Positions 34,981 through 43,864 are shown, numbered from the stretch's first letter. The stretch is 64,000 nucleotides of DNA from Thermolongibacillus altinsuensis (GCF_004341205.1 NZ_SLUL01000010.1:1-64000), one strand, 5' to 3'. Numbers and translations: made by a program. The notes: generated from the sequence alone by a model not told the origin.

Positions 34981-35172
34981 TTATTTACGCGCCTCTTTTT
35001 TGTCGTCTAATTCCTCTAGCACTTCGTCGCTTAGCCCTTTTGTCGATTTTTTAAATTCACGCAACGTCTCTCCGAAAGCTCGTCCAATTTCCGGTAATTT
35101 TTTTGGCCCAAAAATGACAAGCGCAATCAAGAGAATTAAAATTAAACCAGGTACACCGATATTTGAAAGCAT
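34981..35172 (-). CDS. tatA: Sec-independent translocase subunit TatA
   Basis: A 63-residue TatA-type protein that forms the translocation pore. It has one N-terminal membrane helix ([18 protein letters not shown]), the [26 protein letters not shown] amphipathic helix with the conserved FGP hinge, and a short charged tail. I start at the ATG at 35172 with AGAAGGAGATG upstream, not the earlier in-frame ATG at 35241. It is the first gene of a tatA-tatC pair and has its own hairpin downstream. In Firmicutes a single TatA covers both TatA and TatB roles. Confidence 0.95.
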   Translation of the reverse strand: MLSNIGVPGLILILLIALVIFGPKKLPEIGRAFGETLREFKKSTKGLSDEVLEELDDKKEARK

Positions 35173-35267
35173 GGTGTCATCTCCTTCTATTTTCATTCCA
35201 TATGCTTCTTTTATTTTATTGCTAATATCTTCTTTTTTCAATTAAAAATTTTTACGAGGTGTCACAA

Positions 35268-35630
35268 ATGATCAATGAACAGCATACGATTTATGCACTA
35301 TTTTTCGATTTGCACGATCCAGTCACCATTGAAGTTGGAAAGTTAGGAACGTTCTTCTTTCCAAAAGGGCATTATATTTACGTTGGCAGCGCCAAACGAA
35401 ACATTCGTGCACGCATTGAACGACATATAAAAGTCGAAAAGAAAAAACGATGGCATATCGATTATCTACGTCCGTATGGTGAAATCACAAAAATTGTAAC
35501 CTATTCGTCTGAATTAGAAGAATGTGAACGAGCTCAACAATTGATGAAAGAAGTGAATGGAAAAATCATTGTCAACGGATTCGGTTCCTCCGATTGCGGC
35601 TGTCCATCCCACTTGATCTATTATGCATGA
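35268..35630 (+). CDS. DUF123 / GIY-YIG-like nuclease-fold protein
   Basis: A 120-residue protein of the DUF123 family (IYALFFDLHDPVTIEVGKLGTFFFPKGHYIYVGSAKRNIRARIERHIK...KKRWHIDYLRP...DCGCPSHLIYY). The family has a GIY-YIG-like fold and is often fused to or neighbouring endonuclease III in other organisms; its activity is unproven. Here it stands alone, divergent from tatA, and ends in a strong terminator. I use the ATG at 35268, since the GTG at 35259 is part of the GAGGTG ribosome site. Confidence 0.85.
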   Translation: MINEQHTIYALFFDLHDPVTIEVGKLGTFFFPKGHYIYVGSAKRNIRARIERHIKVEKKKRWHIDYLRPYGEITKIVTYSSELEECERAQQLMKEVNGKIIVNGFGSSDCGCPSHLIYYA

Positions 35631-35662
35631 AAAGGTCCGCCAATAAAGCGGACCTTTTCTTT
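35630..35662. terminator. Bidirectional terminator, DUF123 gene and gltT
   Basis: AAAAGGTCCGC pairs with GCGGACCTTTT around a 7-base loop, with TTTTCTTTT after it on the plus strand. It separates the convergent DUF123 and glutamate-transporter genes. Confidence 0.88.
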
Positions 35663-36903
35663 TAACTAGCAGCCTGTTGACTAGCAACCTTTTGCTCATA
35701 TTTTTCTTCTGATTTAGCGATAATAACCGCACATGCTGCATCGCCGGTAATGTTCACTACTGTCCGGGTCATATCGAGCAAACGGTCAACTCCAAGAATA
35801 AGCGCAATTGCCTCGACTGGCAAACCAACAGATGTTAGTACCATAGAAAGCATGACAAGACCAACACCAGGCACTCCAGCTGTACCAATACTTGCAAGAG
35901 TTGCTGTCAAAACGACGGTTAATAAATCGCTGAAGGTTAGATCAACACCGTATACTTGCGCAATAAACATTGTCGCAACCCCTTGCATAATCGCAGTCCC
36001 GTCCATGTTGATCGTTGCACCAAGCGGCTGAACAAACCCGCTAATACTTTTCGGCACATTTAAATTTTTTTGCGCTGTCTCCATTGAAACCGGCAATGTT
36101 GCATTGCTGCTCGAGGTACTAAACGCAACCGCCATCGCTGGTGAAAAACCTTTAATAAACTTTAATGGGTTCATTTTTCCTAACATCCAAACCGCAGAAC
36201 CGTAAACAACAGAAAAATGAACAAACAAAGCTAACAAAACAACAAACATATATTTCCCCATTGCCGCAATGGCATCAAACCCTTGTCCTCCAATCGCAAC
36301 AGCGATTAATGCAAAAGCACCATAAGGAGCTAATTTCATGATCGCTTCTACTAAATACATTAAAACATCGTTCGCTTGCTCAACTAATCGTTTAATCTCT
36401 TGCGCTCGATCGCCAAGACGAGAAATCGCAAATCCGATTAATACTGCAAAAGTAATCACTTGAAGCATATTGCCTTCAACCATTGCTTGGAATGGGTTTG
36501 TCGGGATGATGTTTAGAAGCGTTTCAATGACTGGCGGCGCTTCTTTTTTCTCAAACGATGCCCCTTCTAAATTAAAATCACCTACTCCTGGTTTAAAGAT
36601 TGCTCCGAGAGATAACGCAATGACTAAAGCGAGGGCAGTGGTGATGAGGAAAAAGGCAATCGTTTTTATACCGATTCGGCCAAGTTTTTTTGGATCGCTA
36701 ATACCGGCCGTTCCTAAGATTAGCGAAACGAGTACAATTGGAACAACAAGCAGCTTAATTAAGTTGATAAATACCATACCAAGCGGATCAAGCACATACG
36801 TTTTGGCGAGGTCAAACCATTCTTTCGGAAGGGCTAAGTTAAAGATGAGTCCAACGATAATTCCTACAAACATTCCTAGTAAAATCTTCTTCGTTAATGA
36901 CAT
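35662..36903 (-). CDS. gltT: Glutamate/aspartate:cation symporter
   Basis: A 413-residue member of the dicarboxylate/amino acid:cation symporter family. Diagnostic parts are the Ser-rich hairpin tip STSSSNATLPVSM, the NMDGTA motif in TM7, and in TM8 GVDRLLDMTRTVVNITGDAACAV with the Arg that binds the side-chain carboxylate and the Asp/Asn that bind the amino group. The TM8 Arg favours acidic amino acids over neutral ones or C4-dicarboxylates. It is a single gene with a clear promoter (TTTACA, 17 bases, TAGAAT). GltT or GltP are both possible names; counter-ion use cannot be read. Confidence 0.88.
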   Translation of the reverse strand: MSLTKKILLGMFVGIIVGLIFNLALPKEWFDLAKTYVLDPLGMVFINLIKLLVVPIVLVSLILGTAGISDPKKLGRIGIKTIAFFLITTALALVIALSLGAIFKPGVGDFNLEGASFEKKEAPPVIETLLNIIPTNPFQAMVEGNMLQVITFAVLIGFAISRLGDRAQEIKRLVEQANDVLMYLVEAIMKLAPYGAFALIAVAIGGQGFDAIAAMGKYMFVVLLALFVHFSVVYGSAVWMLGKMNPLKFIKGFSPAMAVAFSTSSSNATLPVSMETAQKNLNVPKSISGFVQPLGATINMDGTAIMQGVATMFIAQVYGVDLTFSDLLTVVLTATLASIGTAGVPGVGLVMLSMVLTSVGLPVEAIALILGVDRLLDMTRTVVNITGDAACAVIIAKSEEKYEQKVASQQAAS

Positions 36904-36988
36904 GTCAACACCTCCGTTAATTTGTGCGTCTTTTTCTAGGAACTGTACTCATTCAAAAAGGGAAAGGGGTTAAAAAGGGGCCTTTTTA

Positions 36989-37017
36989 ATTCTAAAATTT
37001 TTTCGAAAAATTGTAAA
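36989..37017 (-). promoter_or_regulatory. gltT promoter
   Basis: On the minus strand TTTACA (37017-37012) and TAGAAT (36994-36989) are separated by exactly 17 bases. It fits a sigma-A promoter giving a leader of roughly 80 bases before gltT. Confidence 0.7.
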
Positions 37018-37065
37018 GAAGAAAATGGACTTAATTATCAGAAAAATAAATGAATTTCTTTGTAC

Positions 37066-37103
37066 ATAAAAACTCTGCCACATTAGCTTGTGGCAGAGTT
37101 TTT
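37066..37103 (-). terminator. Terminator after the small spore-protein-like gene
   Basis: AAAAACTCTGCCACA pairs with TGTGGCAGAGTTTTT around a six-base loop; the stop codon of the 42-residue gene touches its arm. Confidence 0.85.
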
Positions 37104-37230
37104 ATCGTTTCTTTTTTTTACGGCTGGAATCGATTTTTTCTGTTCCCGTTTCCTTTTCAGTTGTCCCCTGTCCTTGTACTTCTGGAGAACCTAAGCCAAC
37201 TGTTGATGGGTCTTTGCGATGTTTTGGCAT
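37102..37230 (-). CDS. Small basic protein, possible acid-soluble spore protein
   Basis: A 42-residue hydrophilic protein (MPKHRKDPSTVGLGSPEVQG..., ending SSRKKKKR) with AGGTG a few bases before the ATG. Its size, lack of hydrophobic residues, Gly/Gln/Glu/Thr-rich middle and basic ends resemble the minor small acid-soluble spore proteins of the SspL type, but I cannot align it with certainty. If so it would be made in the forespore under sigma G. It is a single gene closed by a strong terminator, between gltT and ypiP. Confidence 0.55.
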   Translation of the reverse strand: MPKHRKDPSTVGLGSPEVQGQGTTEKETGTEKIDSSRKKKKR

Positions 37231-37281
37231 TGTTTCACCTCGCCTTCCCTTTTTATTGTGCACCTTCTTTATTTGTAACAT

Positions 37282-38058
37282 TCATTGAAGTTCGATCGAT
37301 GCAAAATGAAATTTAGCCGTTTTTCGTCGATAAACAGAAAAACCGAAGCGAGAAAAACGAGAACTTTGCCAATGATCCTTTAAGACGATGCGCCGTCGGG
37401 CGACCCTTTTTGCTTCTTCAATGACTTCCTGTGTCAAATCAGTATACAAAGCTAGCTGTTTCATTCCTTTAATTCCGTCTGATTCGAGAATTTCCGTTTC
37501 AAACATTGGATCAAAATAGACAACATCATACGATTTTGATTCACAACGTTCCAAAAAAGAGCGATAGTCTGAATGAATGACTTGAATGCGCCGCATCGCT
37601 TCGTTCATTTCTTGGATATCGCTCTCCCAATGCCGCAATCCTTGTTTCGTTAAATACGCAATATACTTGTTTCCCTCGATTCCTATGACCTTTCCTTCTT
37701 TACCAACCACAAGACTTGCAATGATGCTATCGGCGGCTAACCCAAGCGTACAATCGAGAAAAGTCATTCCTTTTTCCAGTTTCGTCGCTTGTAAAAACGG
37801 TTCGCTCTCCCCTCTTAGTATCCGTTTGACGCGAAAAGAAGCTGAATTCGGATGAAAAAATAGAGGCTCTTCACCAGAACGCAAATGAATTTCGAGTCGA
37901 TTTTTTCCAACTACCATGACATCTTCTTTCATTTGTTTTTGTAATGATTGAATCGATTTTTTATTTCTAAACACATATGGAAGGTTTAATTCAAGCGCAA
38001 TTTGTTTTGCTTTATCAATCATCGTTTGATCGGTTCTTCCCGCTGTTGTCACAATCAT
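37282..38058 (-). CDS. ypiP: Class I SAM-dependent methyltransferase (YpiP-like)
   Basis: A 258-residue RsmJ-like SAM-binding protein. The SAM motif I is MTFLDCTLGLAADSIIASLVVG, followed by VIGIEGNKYIAYLTKQGL, and the catalytic-type motif IV is VVYFDPMFE. The N-terminal ~90 residues (MIVTTAGRTDQTMIDKAKQIA...) form a small domain typical of the YpiP group. The substrate is unknown, probably nucleic acid given the DPM(F) motif. The order ilvD-yphP-ypiP matches Bacillus, where thyB-dfrA lie close by; here the hydrogenase island intervenes. Confidence 0.82.
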   Translation of the reverse strand: MIVTTAGRTDQTMIDKAKQIALELNLPYVFRNKKSIQSLQKQMKEDVMVVGKNRLEIHLRSGEEPLFFHPNSASFRVKRILRGESEPFLQATKLEKGMTFLDCTLGLAADSIIASLVVGKEGKVIGIEGNKYIAYLTKQGLRHWESDIQEMNEAMRRIQVIHSDYRSFLERCESKSYDVVYFDPMFETEILESDGIKGMKQLALYTDLTQEVIEEAKRVARRRIVLKDHWQSSRFSRFGFSVYRRKTAKFHFASIELQ

Positions 38059-38080
38059 ACAAATTCCTCCAAAAAGAAAT

Positions 38081-38105
38081 AAGGATGCCGCATCCGGACA
38101 TCCTT
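38081..38105 (-). terminator. Terminator after yphP
   Basis: AAGGATG (38081-38087) pairs with CATCCTT (38099-38105), with an additional inner CCGCATCCGG stem. On the minus strand it is followed by ATTTCTTTTT. Confidence 0.65.
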
Positions 38106-38538
38106 AACAATGTTTTTCTAGGGCGCTTACAATATTTTCAATAATGTTCTCGATAGAATTTCCTTCAATGTCATGACGCGGAATGAAATGAACCACTTCT
38201 TTTCCTTTTAGCAACGCCATTGATGGAGAAGATGGTTCAATTCCGATAAAGTATTCGCGCATTTTTGCTGTTGCTTCGCGATCTTGTCCCGCAAATACCG
38301 TCACTAAATGATCTGGTTTTTTTGAGCTTTGTTGAATAGCTTGAATCGCCGCTGGACGAGCTAATCCAGCTGCGCAGCCGCAAACGGAATTGACAACGAC
38401 AAACGTTGTTCCTTCGACGTTTTCCATAAATTGTTCCACTTCTTCGCTTGTTGTTAATTCACGAAAGCCGCCGTTTACTAATTCATCGCGCATCGGTTGA
38501 ACGACTTGACGCATATATTCTTCATAAGACATAAACAT
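38104..38538 (-). CDS. brxA: Bacilliredoxin (BrxA/YphP family)
   Basis: A 144-residue thioredoxin-fold protein of the YphP/YqiW (bacilliredoxin) family, which removes bacillithiol from mixed disulfides on proteins. The active-site motif is CGC in VVNSVCGCAAGLARPA, followed by the conserved PSSPS and a C-terminal Cys. I start at the ATG at 38538 with GGAGGG 7 bases upstream. The neighbour ilvD is an iron-sulfur enzyme, and in Bacillus ilvD-yphP are also adjacent. BrxA (YphP) rather than BrxB is chosen because of that neighbourhood. Confidence 0.9.
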   Translation of the reverse strand: MFMSYEEYMRQVVQPMRDELVNGGFRELTTSEEVEQFMENVEGTTFVVVNSVCGCAAGLARPAAIQAIQQSSKKPDHLVTVFAGQDREATAKMREYFIGIEPSSPSMALLKGKEVVHFIPRHDIEGNSIENIIENIVSALEKHC

Positions 38539-38607
38539 ATTGTATCCCTCCAAACGTATTAACGTTAACAAGGATACAACATTGTTTATATAAAAATCAA
38601 CAAATCG

Positions 38608-40320
38608 TTACTTTATTTCTATTTTTTCCTTTTGATCCTGCTCAAACAAATCCGTCACCGCTCCTTTAGAGGCGCAAGAGACAAGGCGCGCATATTTCGC
38701 TAGCACTCCTTTTGCTTTTAACGGCGGTGCTACCCATTCTCGACGTCGGCGTTCTAATTCCTCATCAGAAACATGAACCGTTAATTGCTGTGTCTCGCTA
38801 TCGACCGTTACGATATCCCCCGTTTTTAACAAAGCAATCGGTCCGCCAACTTGCGCTTCTGGTGCAATATGACCAACGACTAAACCGTGCGTTCCTCCAG
38901 AGAAACGTCCGTCCGTTAATAAAGCAACGCTTTCACCTAATCCTTTTCCGACAAGGATCGCAGAGATGGAAAGCATTTCAGGCATTCCTGGACCACCTTT
39001 TGGTCCTTCATAGCGAATGACAAGGACATCTCCTGGTTTAATTTCATCATTTAATACTGCATTGGTTGCTTCTTCTTCAGAATCAAACACTTTTGCTGGG
39101 CCTGTCAACTTTTTCACTTTCAATCCAGAAACTTTTGCCACCGCTCCGTTTGGCGCAAGATTTCCTTTCAAAATGACAAGCGGACCCGTTTCACGAAGCG
39201 GATTCGAAAGCGGATAAATGACTTTTTGACCTTCTTTTAAATCTGGCCATTCGGCTAAATTTTCTGCAACGGTTTTTCCTGTAACCGTCAAACAGTCCCC
39301 ATGAAGCAATCCTTCGCGAAGAAGCAATTTCATGACCGCTGGTATGCCGCCCGCTTCATGTAAATCTTGCATCACATAACGTCCGCTCGGTTTTAAATCA
39401 GCGATGTGCGGCACCTTTTTCTGAATGCGATCAAAATCGTCGATCGTTAAATCCACATCAACCGCATGAGCGATCGCAAGCAAATGCAAAACGGCGTTCG
39501 TCGAACCGCCAAGCGCCATCACAACCGTAATCGCATTCTCAAACGCTTTCTTTGTCATGATATCTTTCGGGAAAATTCCTTTTTCTAATAAATGATAAAC
39601 CGCTTTTCCTGCTTGATAGCAATCTTGCAATTTTAAATCGGTTTCAGCAGGGTTTGAGGAGCTGCCTGGTAAACTCATGCCGAGCGCTTCAATCGCAGAA
39701 GCCATCGTATTCGCCGTGTACATTCCGCCGCATGAACCTGCTCCTGGACATGCATGGCATTCAATTTGGTGAAGTTCGTGGCGATCAATATCTCCTTTAT
39801 TATACTGGCCCACTCCTTCAAAGGCTGAAACGATATCAATATCTTTTCCTTTTAACTTACCTGGTTTAATCGTTCCGCCATATACAAATATAGCCGGAAC
39901 TTCTGAACGACCGATCGCAATTAAACATCCTGGCATGTTTTTATCGCAACCGCCGATGGCTACAAATGCATCAAGTCTTTCTGCACCGACCACCGTTTCA
40001 ATGGAGTCCGCAATCACATCGCGGCTTGGAAGTGAATAACGCATGCCTTCCGTCCCCATTGAAATTCCGTCTGAAACGGTAATGGTATTAAAAATAAGCG
40101 GTGCTCCCCCCGCATCTTTAATCCCTTGCTTCGCTTGAAGTGCAAGCTGATCAATATGTATATTACATGGTGTTACTTCACTCCATGTGCTCGCTACGCC
40201 GATCATCGGCTTTTGGAAATCTTCATCGGTAAAACCGACTGCGCGCAACATAGCCCGATTGGGCGCTCGTTTGACATCATCGCTAATGACTTTGCTTCGG
40301 TGCCGCAAATCTTTTCCCAT
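38608..40320 (-). CDS. ilvD: Dihydroxy-acid dehydratase
   Basis: IlvD converts dihydroxyisovalerate or dihydroxymethylvalerate to the 2-oxo acids for valine, leucine and isoleucine. The 570-residue protein has the three Cys of the iron-sulfur site in [22 protein letters not shown] and [16 protein letters not shown], and the substrate/Mg region [16 protein letters not shown] and [12 protein letters not shown]. It is about 12 residues longer than B. subtilis IlvD at the C-terminus ([11 protein letters not shown]). No T-box is visible upstream. The gene is likely single or coupled to brxA across a ~70-base gap. Confidence 0.97.
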   Translation of the reverse strand: MGKDLRHRSKVISDDVKRAPNRAMLRAVGFTDEDFQKPMIGVASTWSEVTPCNIHIDQLALQAKQGIKDAGGAPLIFNTITVSDGISMGTEGMRYSLPSRDVIADSIETVVGAERLDAFVAIGGCDKNMPGCLIAIGRSEVPAIFVYGGTIKPGKLKGKDIDIVSAFEGVGQYNKGDIDRHELHQIECHACPGAGSCGGMYTANTMASAIEALGMSLPGSSSNPAETDLKLQDCYQAGKAVYHLLEKGIFPKDIMTKKAFENAITVVMALGGSTNAVLHLLAIAHAVDVDLTIDDFDRIQKKVPHIADLKPSGRYVMQDLHEAGGIPAVMKLLLREGLLHGDCLTVTGKTVAENLAEWPDLKEGQKVIYPLSNPLRETGPLVILKGNLAPNGAVAKVSGLKVKKLTGPAKVFDSEEEATNAVLNDEIKPGDVLVIRYEGPKGGPGMPEMLSISAILVGKGLGESVALLTDGRFSGGTHGLVVGHIAPEAQVGGPIALLKTGDIVTVDSETQQLTVHVSDEELERRRREWVAPPLKAKGVLAKYARLVSCASKGAVTDLFEQDQKEKIEIK

Positions 40321-40416
40321 GGTTCATCCCCCTAAAATGGATTTTTCTAAAATAATAGTACGTTTTGTTTGATTTTTCAATCATTTTATAAAATTTTTAA
40401 AAAAACCAACAACAAA

Positions 40417-40446
40417 AAAGGACTGCTTCATCAAAAGCAGCCCTTT
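40417..40446 (-). terminator. Terminator of the S-layer-homology gene
   Basis: AAAGGACTGCTT pairs with AAGCAGCCCTTT (40417-40446, one mismatch). On the minus strand it is followed by TTTTTTGTTG. The gene's stop codon lies in its upstream arm. Confidence 0.78.
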
Positions 40447-40818
40447 ATTTTGTTCCCTTCCATTTCGCATCCAATCGCTTTAAAAATACAGTAGCTTGAG
40501 CGCGCGTTAAATAATCATTTGCACCGTAATCTTCAAACGTTTTTTTGCCGGTTCGGCCTGTGGATAATCCGTAGTCATACATAAGTTGTACCGCTTTGTG
40601 CAAATCGCTTTCACCTTTTAGTAGCGTAGAAAAAATTTGTGCCACTCCTCCTCTTGTGAGAGGTTTATTTTTCATCGCATCGCTATTATACCCATTCAGC
40701 GGTACTTTGAAGGTATGAAACACCTCATACATCGGTTGTGCCCAATGTTCCCCTTTGTTTGCTTCCCTTGTCGAAAATTTCATGTATATACATGCAACAT
40801 GAAGAGTTAACTTCTCAG

Positions 40819-41346
40819 TCATCCTGCACACCCTAAGCGCTGCAGCACTTCCTCCGGACGTTCGTGGATGTAGTTGACAAACCGAGTAATGGCTTGAATG
40901 ATATCTTTGCGATCCTTGTGAAATACATTGGCAATCACCGTATCTTTCAGCCATTTCCATAAGCGTTCGATCGGGTTCAGCTGTGGCGAATAGGGAGGAA
41001 GGTAAATAAAGTGAAAACACTGCCCTTCTTCCCGCAAAAACTCCTTGACCATTTTGGCATGGTGAATGCGGGCGTTATCCAACACCAAGACCATGAGACG
41101 GTCCGGATAGCGCTCTTTGAGCATTCTCAAGAAATCCAAGAACGTCGCGGCATTGGCAGCGGTCGTTTGATGAAGCACCGTTTCGCCATCGTGGATGTTG
41201 ACCGCGCCAAACAGCGATACGTGGGCATGATGGCCGAACGTCGGCACTTGTTTTTGGCGGCCGACTGCCGACCATGTGGACCGCAAGACATGGTAAGAGC
41301 GGATATGTGTTTCATCAAGGTACAACAAGACCGAATCAGGATCCAT
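40819..41346 (-). CDS. IS630-family transposase, C-terminal catalytic frame
   Basis: About 175 residues from the ATG that overlaps the upstream frame's stop (TAATG). It carries the DDE catalytic triad: LLYLDETHI, MVLVLDNARIHHA and the Glu of NPIERLWKWLKD. The C-terminus ends RLGCAG. It is probably expressed either by reinitiation at TAATG or by ribosomal slippage on an A8 run just upstream, which would make one fused transposase with the HTH frame. The catalytic residues are intact, so the element may be active. Confidence 0.85.
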   Translation of the reverse strand: MDPDSVLLYLDETHIRSYHVLRSTWSAVGRQKQVPTFGHHAHVSLFGAVNIHDGETVLHQTTAANAATFLDFLRMLKERYPDRLMVLVLDNARIHHAKMVKEFLREEGQCFHFIYLPPYSPQLNPIERLWKWLKDTVIANVFHKDRKDIIQAITRFVNYIHERPEEVLQRLGCAG

Positions 41347-41876
41347 TAAGTTTTTTTTATGAAGTCGATCTGTTTCGCAAAATTCTTTTGTCGATCCGGA
41401 TCGCCTTTCGCCAATGTGTAGGTCGGCCGTGTCCACGACAGCCCTTTGCGGTGCAGGAGTTTTCGCAACGCTTCGCGGGAAATGCAAACACCGAAGTGCT
41501 TTTCGACATAGGATTGCAGGAGTTTGGTGTTCCACGCCGAAGCGACGTCCCAGCCCAGTTCTACGGGAGTGGTGGTCAACACAAGCTGTTTGATCTCTTC
41601 CTGCTGTTCTTCGGTGAGAAACGGCTCCCGCCCGGGGGCGAAATCCCGATGAAGCAAGAGCTCCAGACCGCCTTCGTTGAACAGCGACACATAATGGGAA
41701 ACGGTTTGTCGGCACACGTTGACCATGGAGGCCACCTCTTTGCCCAAATAGCCTTCCATGACCAGGCGAACCGCCATCACCCGTTGGCGAAGAAGGGTGT
41801 TTTTGATTTTCCGTTCCTGTTTGCGAAGTGTCCGAGGTGTCCATCCGTGATCGTTGGTGATTTTGAGACGTTTCAT
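41346..41876 (-). CDS. IS630-family transposase, N-terminal DNA-binding frame
   Basis: A 176-residue frame with two helix-turn-helix regions: residues ~25-70 (NTLLRQRVMAVRLVMEGYLGKEVASMVNVCRQTVSHYV) and ~105-155 (LGWDVASAWNTKLLQSYVEKHFGVCISREALRKLLHRKGLSW). This is the usual N-terminal half of IS630/Tc1-like transposases. The stop overlaps the start of the catalytic frame, and an A8 tract lies a few codons before it. A ribosome site (GGAG) is present upstream. It lies inside the SLH gene. Confidence 0.85.
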   Translation of the reverse strand: MKRLKITNDHGWTPRTLRKQERKIKNTLLRQRVMAVRLVMEGYLGKEVASMVNVCRQTVSHYVSLFNEGGLELLLHRDFAPGREPFLTEEQQEEIKQLVLTTTPVELGWDVASAWNTKLLQSYVEKHFGVCISREALRKLLHRKGLSWTRPTYTLAKGDPDRQKNFAKQIDFIKKT

Positions 41877-42341
41877 GCAGAATTCCGCTCCTTTTCCATG
41901 CTTTTCCTTAGGAGCAGTATAACCGGAGTGGGCACCACTTATACGAAGGTTAACTTTTCAATGAGCATATATATAGTTAAAAATCATCGAAACAAACTGG
42001 GCTTCGGTTAAATAATCATTTGGGCGAAATGTGCCATTGGGATATCCTTTAATCGCTTTTTGTTCGTATGCCCATTGAATTTCCGAATAAGCCCAAAATG
42101 TTTTTGGAACATCAGAAAAAGGAATGGAATCGGCTTTTGCCTGTCCGATGTTGCTAAAAGAGAACACTAAGAAAATTACAAACATAAACCATTTACGCCA
42201 ATGCTTCAAAACAGCTCACCCTTCTTTAACTATAGTAATTGCTTTCCATCGAAACATAATAACATAAAAGAAAATGATTCGTTAAGCTGTTTTTCAATTT
42301 CTTTCATTCGTTTATTATAAAATGTTCCATCCTACTAAAGT

Positions 42342-42851
42342 TTACATAATAATATTATTTAATACATCTGATGATTGCACGACGTAAGAAACAAGTTCAC
42401 GCAAATCTTCAACATGATTTTCATTGACAAGTCGATGAAATTTAACGATCACTTTATTTTCATACACATTTTCACCATAGCGAAAGGAAAGGATTTGTTC
42501 AATCGTTCGCTTCTCTCCCCAAATACGATGCAGCTCCTTCCTTATTTTTTCGCATGGGTGTAAATCAGGAAGCGAAAACGAAAAGCTTACTTCTAAAACA
42601 CATCCTGCCTCTGTTTCATTTTGTGACAATAACTCCGCCGCAAGATGGTTCAATCGCGCATCGAGTGATATACACGCTTCCACTTTTTCATCGTGAAACA
42701 GACGAAAGTAAATGCGGTACGTTCGAGATAAGCGAGCCAAATCGATCAAGTCTTCACGGTTCGTCACGACAATTTTTCCGTCCAAATCTAGATCATACAC
42801 TTCACCTTCTAAAACAGTTTTCAAGTTATCAAAAACCGTTGGATCGAACAT
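42342..42851 (-). CDS. Conserved hypothetical Bacillaceae protein, 169 aa
   Basis: A 169-residue soluble protein without signal or membrane segment. It begins MFDPTVFDNLKTVLEGEVYDLDLDGKIVVTNREDLIDLARLSRTY and has a mixed alpha/beta pattern with a helical C-terminus. I start at the ATG at 42851, preceded by AAGGAAGAAGG; the longer frame is open but crosses the metA promoter. I do not recognise a characterised family. It is divergent from metA, and the ~90-base space between starts contains the metA promoter. Confidence 0.7.
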   Translation of the reverse strand: MFDPTVFDNLKTVLEGEVYDLDLDGKIVVTNREDLIDLARLSRTYRIYFRLFHDEKVEACISLDARLNHLAAELLSQNETEAGCVLEVSFSFSLPDLHPCEKIRKELHRIWGEKRTIEQILSFRYGENVYENKVIVKFHRLVNENHVEDLRELVSYVVQSSDVLNNIIM

Positions 42852-42876
42852 TTTCCTTCTTCCTTTCAATTTATAA

Positions 42877-42905
42877 TTGAAGAATTTTCTAAAAATTTTT
42901 ATAAT
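42877..42905 (+). promoter_or_regulatory. metA promoter
   Basis: TTGAAG (42877-42882), a 17-base spacer and a perfect TATAAT (42900-42905). Transcription would start near 42912, about 30 bases before the TTG start. No SAM riboswitch fits in this short leader. Confidence 0.78.
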
Positions 42906-42942
42906 GGATGTATTTAAATCATGTAGATGGAGGTTGATCAAG

Positions 42943-43851
42943 TTGCCAATCAATATCCCGCGCAATCTTCCTGCTAAAGAAATATTAGAACAGGAAAATA
43001 TTTTTGTCATGGATGAAGATCGAGCCTATTCCCAAGACATTCGGCCATTAAATATCGTCATTTTAAATTTGATGCCGCAAAAAGAAAAAGCGGAAACTCA
43101 GCTTCTTCGTTTACTCGGAAACTCACCGTTACAAGTAAACGTTACCTTTTTGCGCCCGGAAACCCATGAAGCGAAAACAACCGCGAAACATCATCTCGAT
43201 CAATTTTACACAACGTTTCAACACGTTAAACATCGCAAATACGACGGCATGATTATTACCGGAGCACCTGTCGAACATTTGCCATTTGAAGAGGTCGACT
43301 ATTGGGATGAATTAACGGACATTATGAAATGGACAACAACGAATGTCACTTCAACTTTACATATTTGTTGGGGGGCGCAAGCAGGATTATACTACCATTA
43401 TGGGATCCCGAAATATCCTCTTCCGCAAAAATGTTTTGGAATTTTTGATCATCAGCTTGAACAAAAGCATGTAAAATTAATTCGCGGATTTGATGACATT
43501 CATAAAGTTCCTCATTCTCGGCATACAGATGTTCATCGCGAAGATATTGAAGCAGTGAAAGAGTTAACCATTCTTTCTTCTTCCGAGGAAGCAGGCGTCT
43601 GTCTGATTGTGTCTAATGATGGGAAACGAGTGTTTCTCACCGGACATCCGGAATATGATGCGACAACATTAAAAGAAGAATACGAACGCGATCTAGCAAA
43701 AGGGCTAGACATTCAACTGCCAAAATATTATTTTCCAAATGACGATCCGACCAAACAGCCGTATAACACGTGGCGATCCCACGCTAACTTGCTGTTTGTA
43801 AACTGGCTGAATTATTATGTATATCAAGAAACTCCTTATATTTGGGAGTAA
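42943..43851 (+). CDS. metA: Homoserine O-acetyltransferase (MetA family)
   Basis: A 302-residue MetA-family enzyme that acylates homoserine in methionine synthesis. The nucleophile is C142 in HICWGAQAG, the catalytic His is in FLTGHPEYD, and the Glu is two residues later. Position 111 is Glu ([15 protein letters not shown]), the residue reported to give acetyl-CoA rather than succinyl-CoA preference in B. cereus MetA, so I call acetyltransferase. I choose the TTG at 42943 ([15 protein letters not shown]) because GGAGG lies nine bases upstream and the N-terminus then matches the family. It ends in its own terminator. Confidence 0.94.
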   Translation: MPINIPRNLPAKEILEQENIFVMDEDRAYSQDIRPLNIVILNLMPQKEKAETQLLRLLGNSPLQVNVTFLRPETHEAKTTAKHHLDQFYTTFQHVKHRKYDGMIITGAPVEHLPFEEVDYWDELTDIMKWTTTNVTSTLHICWGAQAGLYYHYGIPKYPLPQKCFGIFDHQLEQKHVKLIRGFDDIHKVPHSRHTDVHREDIEAVKELTILSSSEEAGVCLIVSNDGKRVFLTGHPEYDATTLKEEYERDLAKGLDIQLPKYYFPNDDPTKQPYNTWRSHANLLFVNWLNYYVYQETPYIWE

Positions 43852-43864
43852 GTTGAATATCAAC

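Larger units (their letters stand above)
40800..41960 (-). mobile_element. IS630-family insertion sequence, complete
   Basis: About 1.16 kb. Inward-read ends are TGAAAAGTTAACCTTC (from 41960) and TGAAGAGTTAACTTCT (from 40800), imperfect terminal inverted repeats. The flanks share AT (possibly CAT), consistent with a 2-3 base target duplication; IS630 elements normally duplicate TA, so exact ends are uncertain. Two overlapping transposase frames are inside. The interrupted SLH gene can be rebuilt exactly. Confidence 0.88.
40445..42209 (-). pseudogene. S-layer-homology (SLH) exported protein, split by an IS630 element
   Basis: The N-terminal part (42209-41961) has a signal peptide ending at about GQAKA and a first SLH domain (SIPFSDVPKTFWAYSEIQWAYEQKAIKGYPNG...), broken after NYIYAH. 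The C-terminal part (about 40799-40445) continues VACIYMKFSTREANKGEHWAQ and holds two more SLH-like repeats, ending DAKWKGTK. Removing the insertion restores one uninterrupted frame of about 195 residues with three SLH units, a domain that binds secondary cell-wall polymer. No other lesion is seen, so the disruption looks recent. The truncated N-terminal product might still be made. Confidence 0.88.

Noticed and set aside
42850-42945. SAM riboswitch (S-box) before metA
   Set aside because: The leader from the promoter to the start is only about 30 bases and has no S-box blocks.
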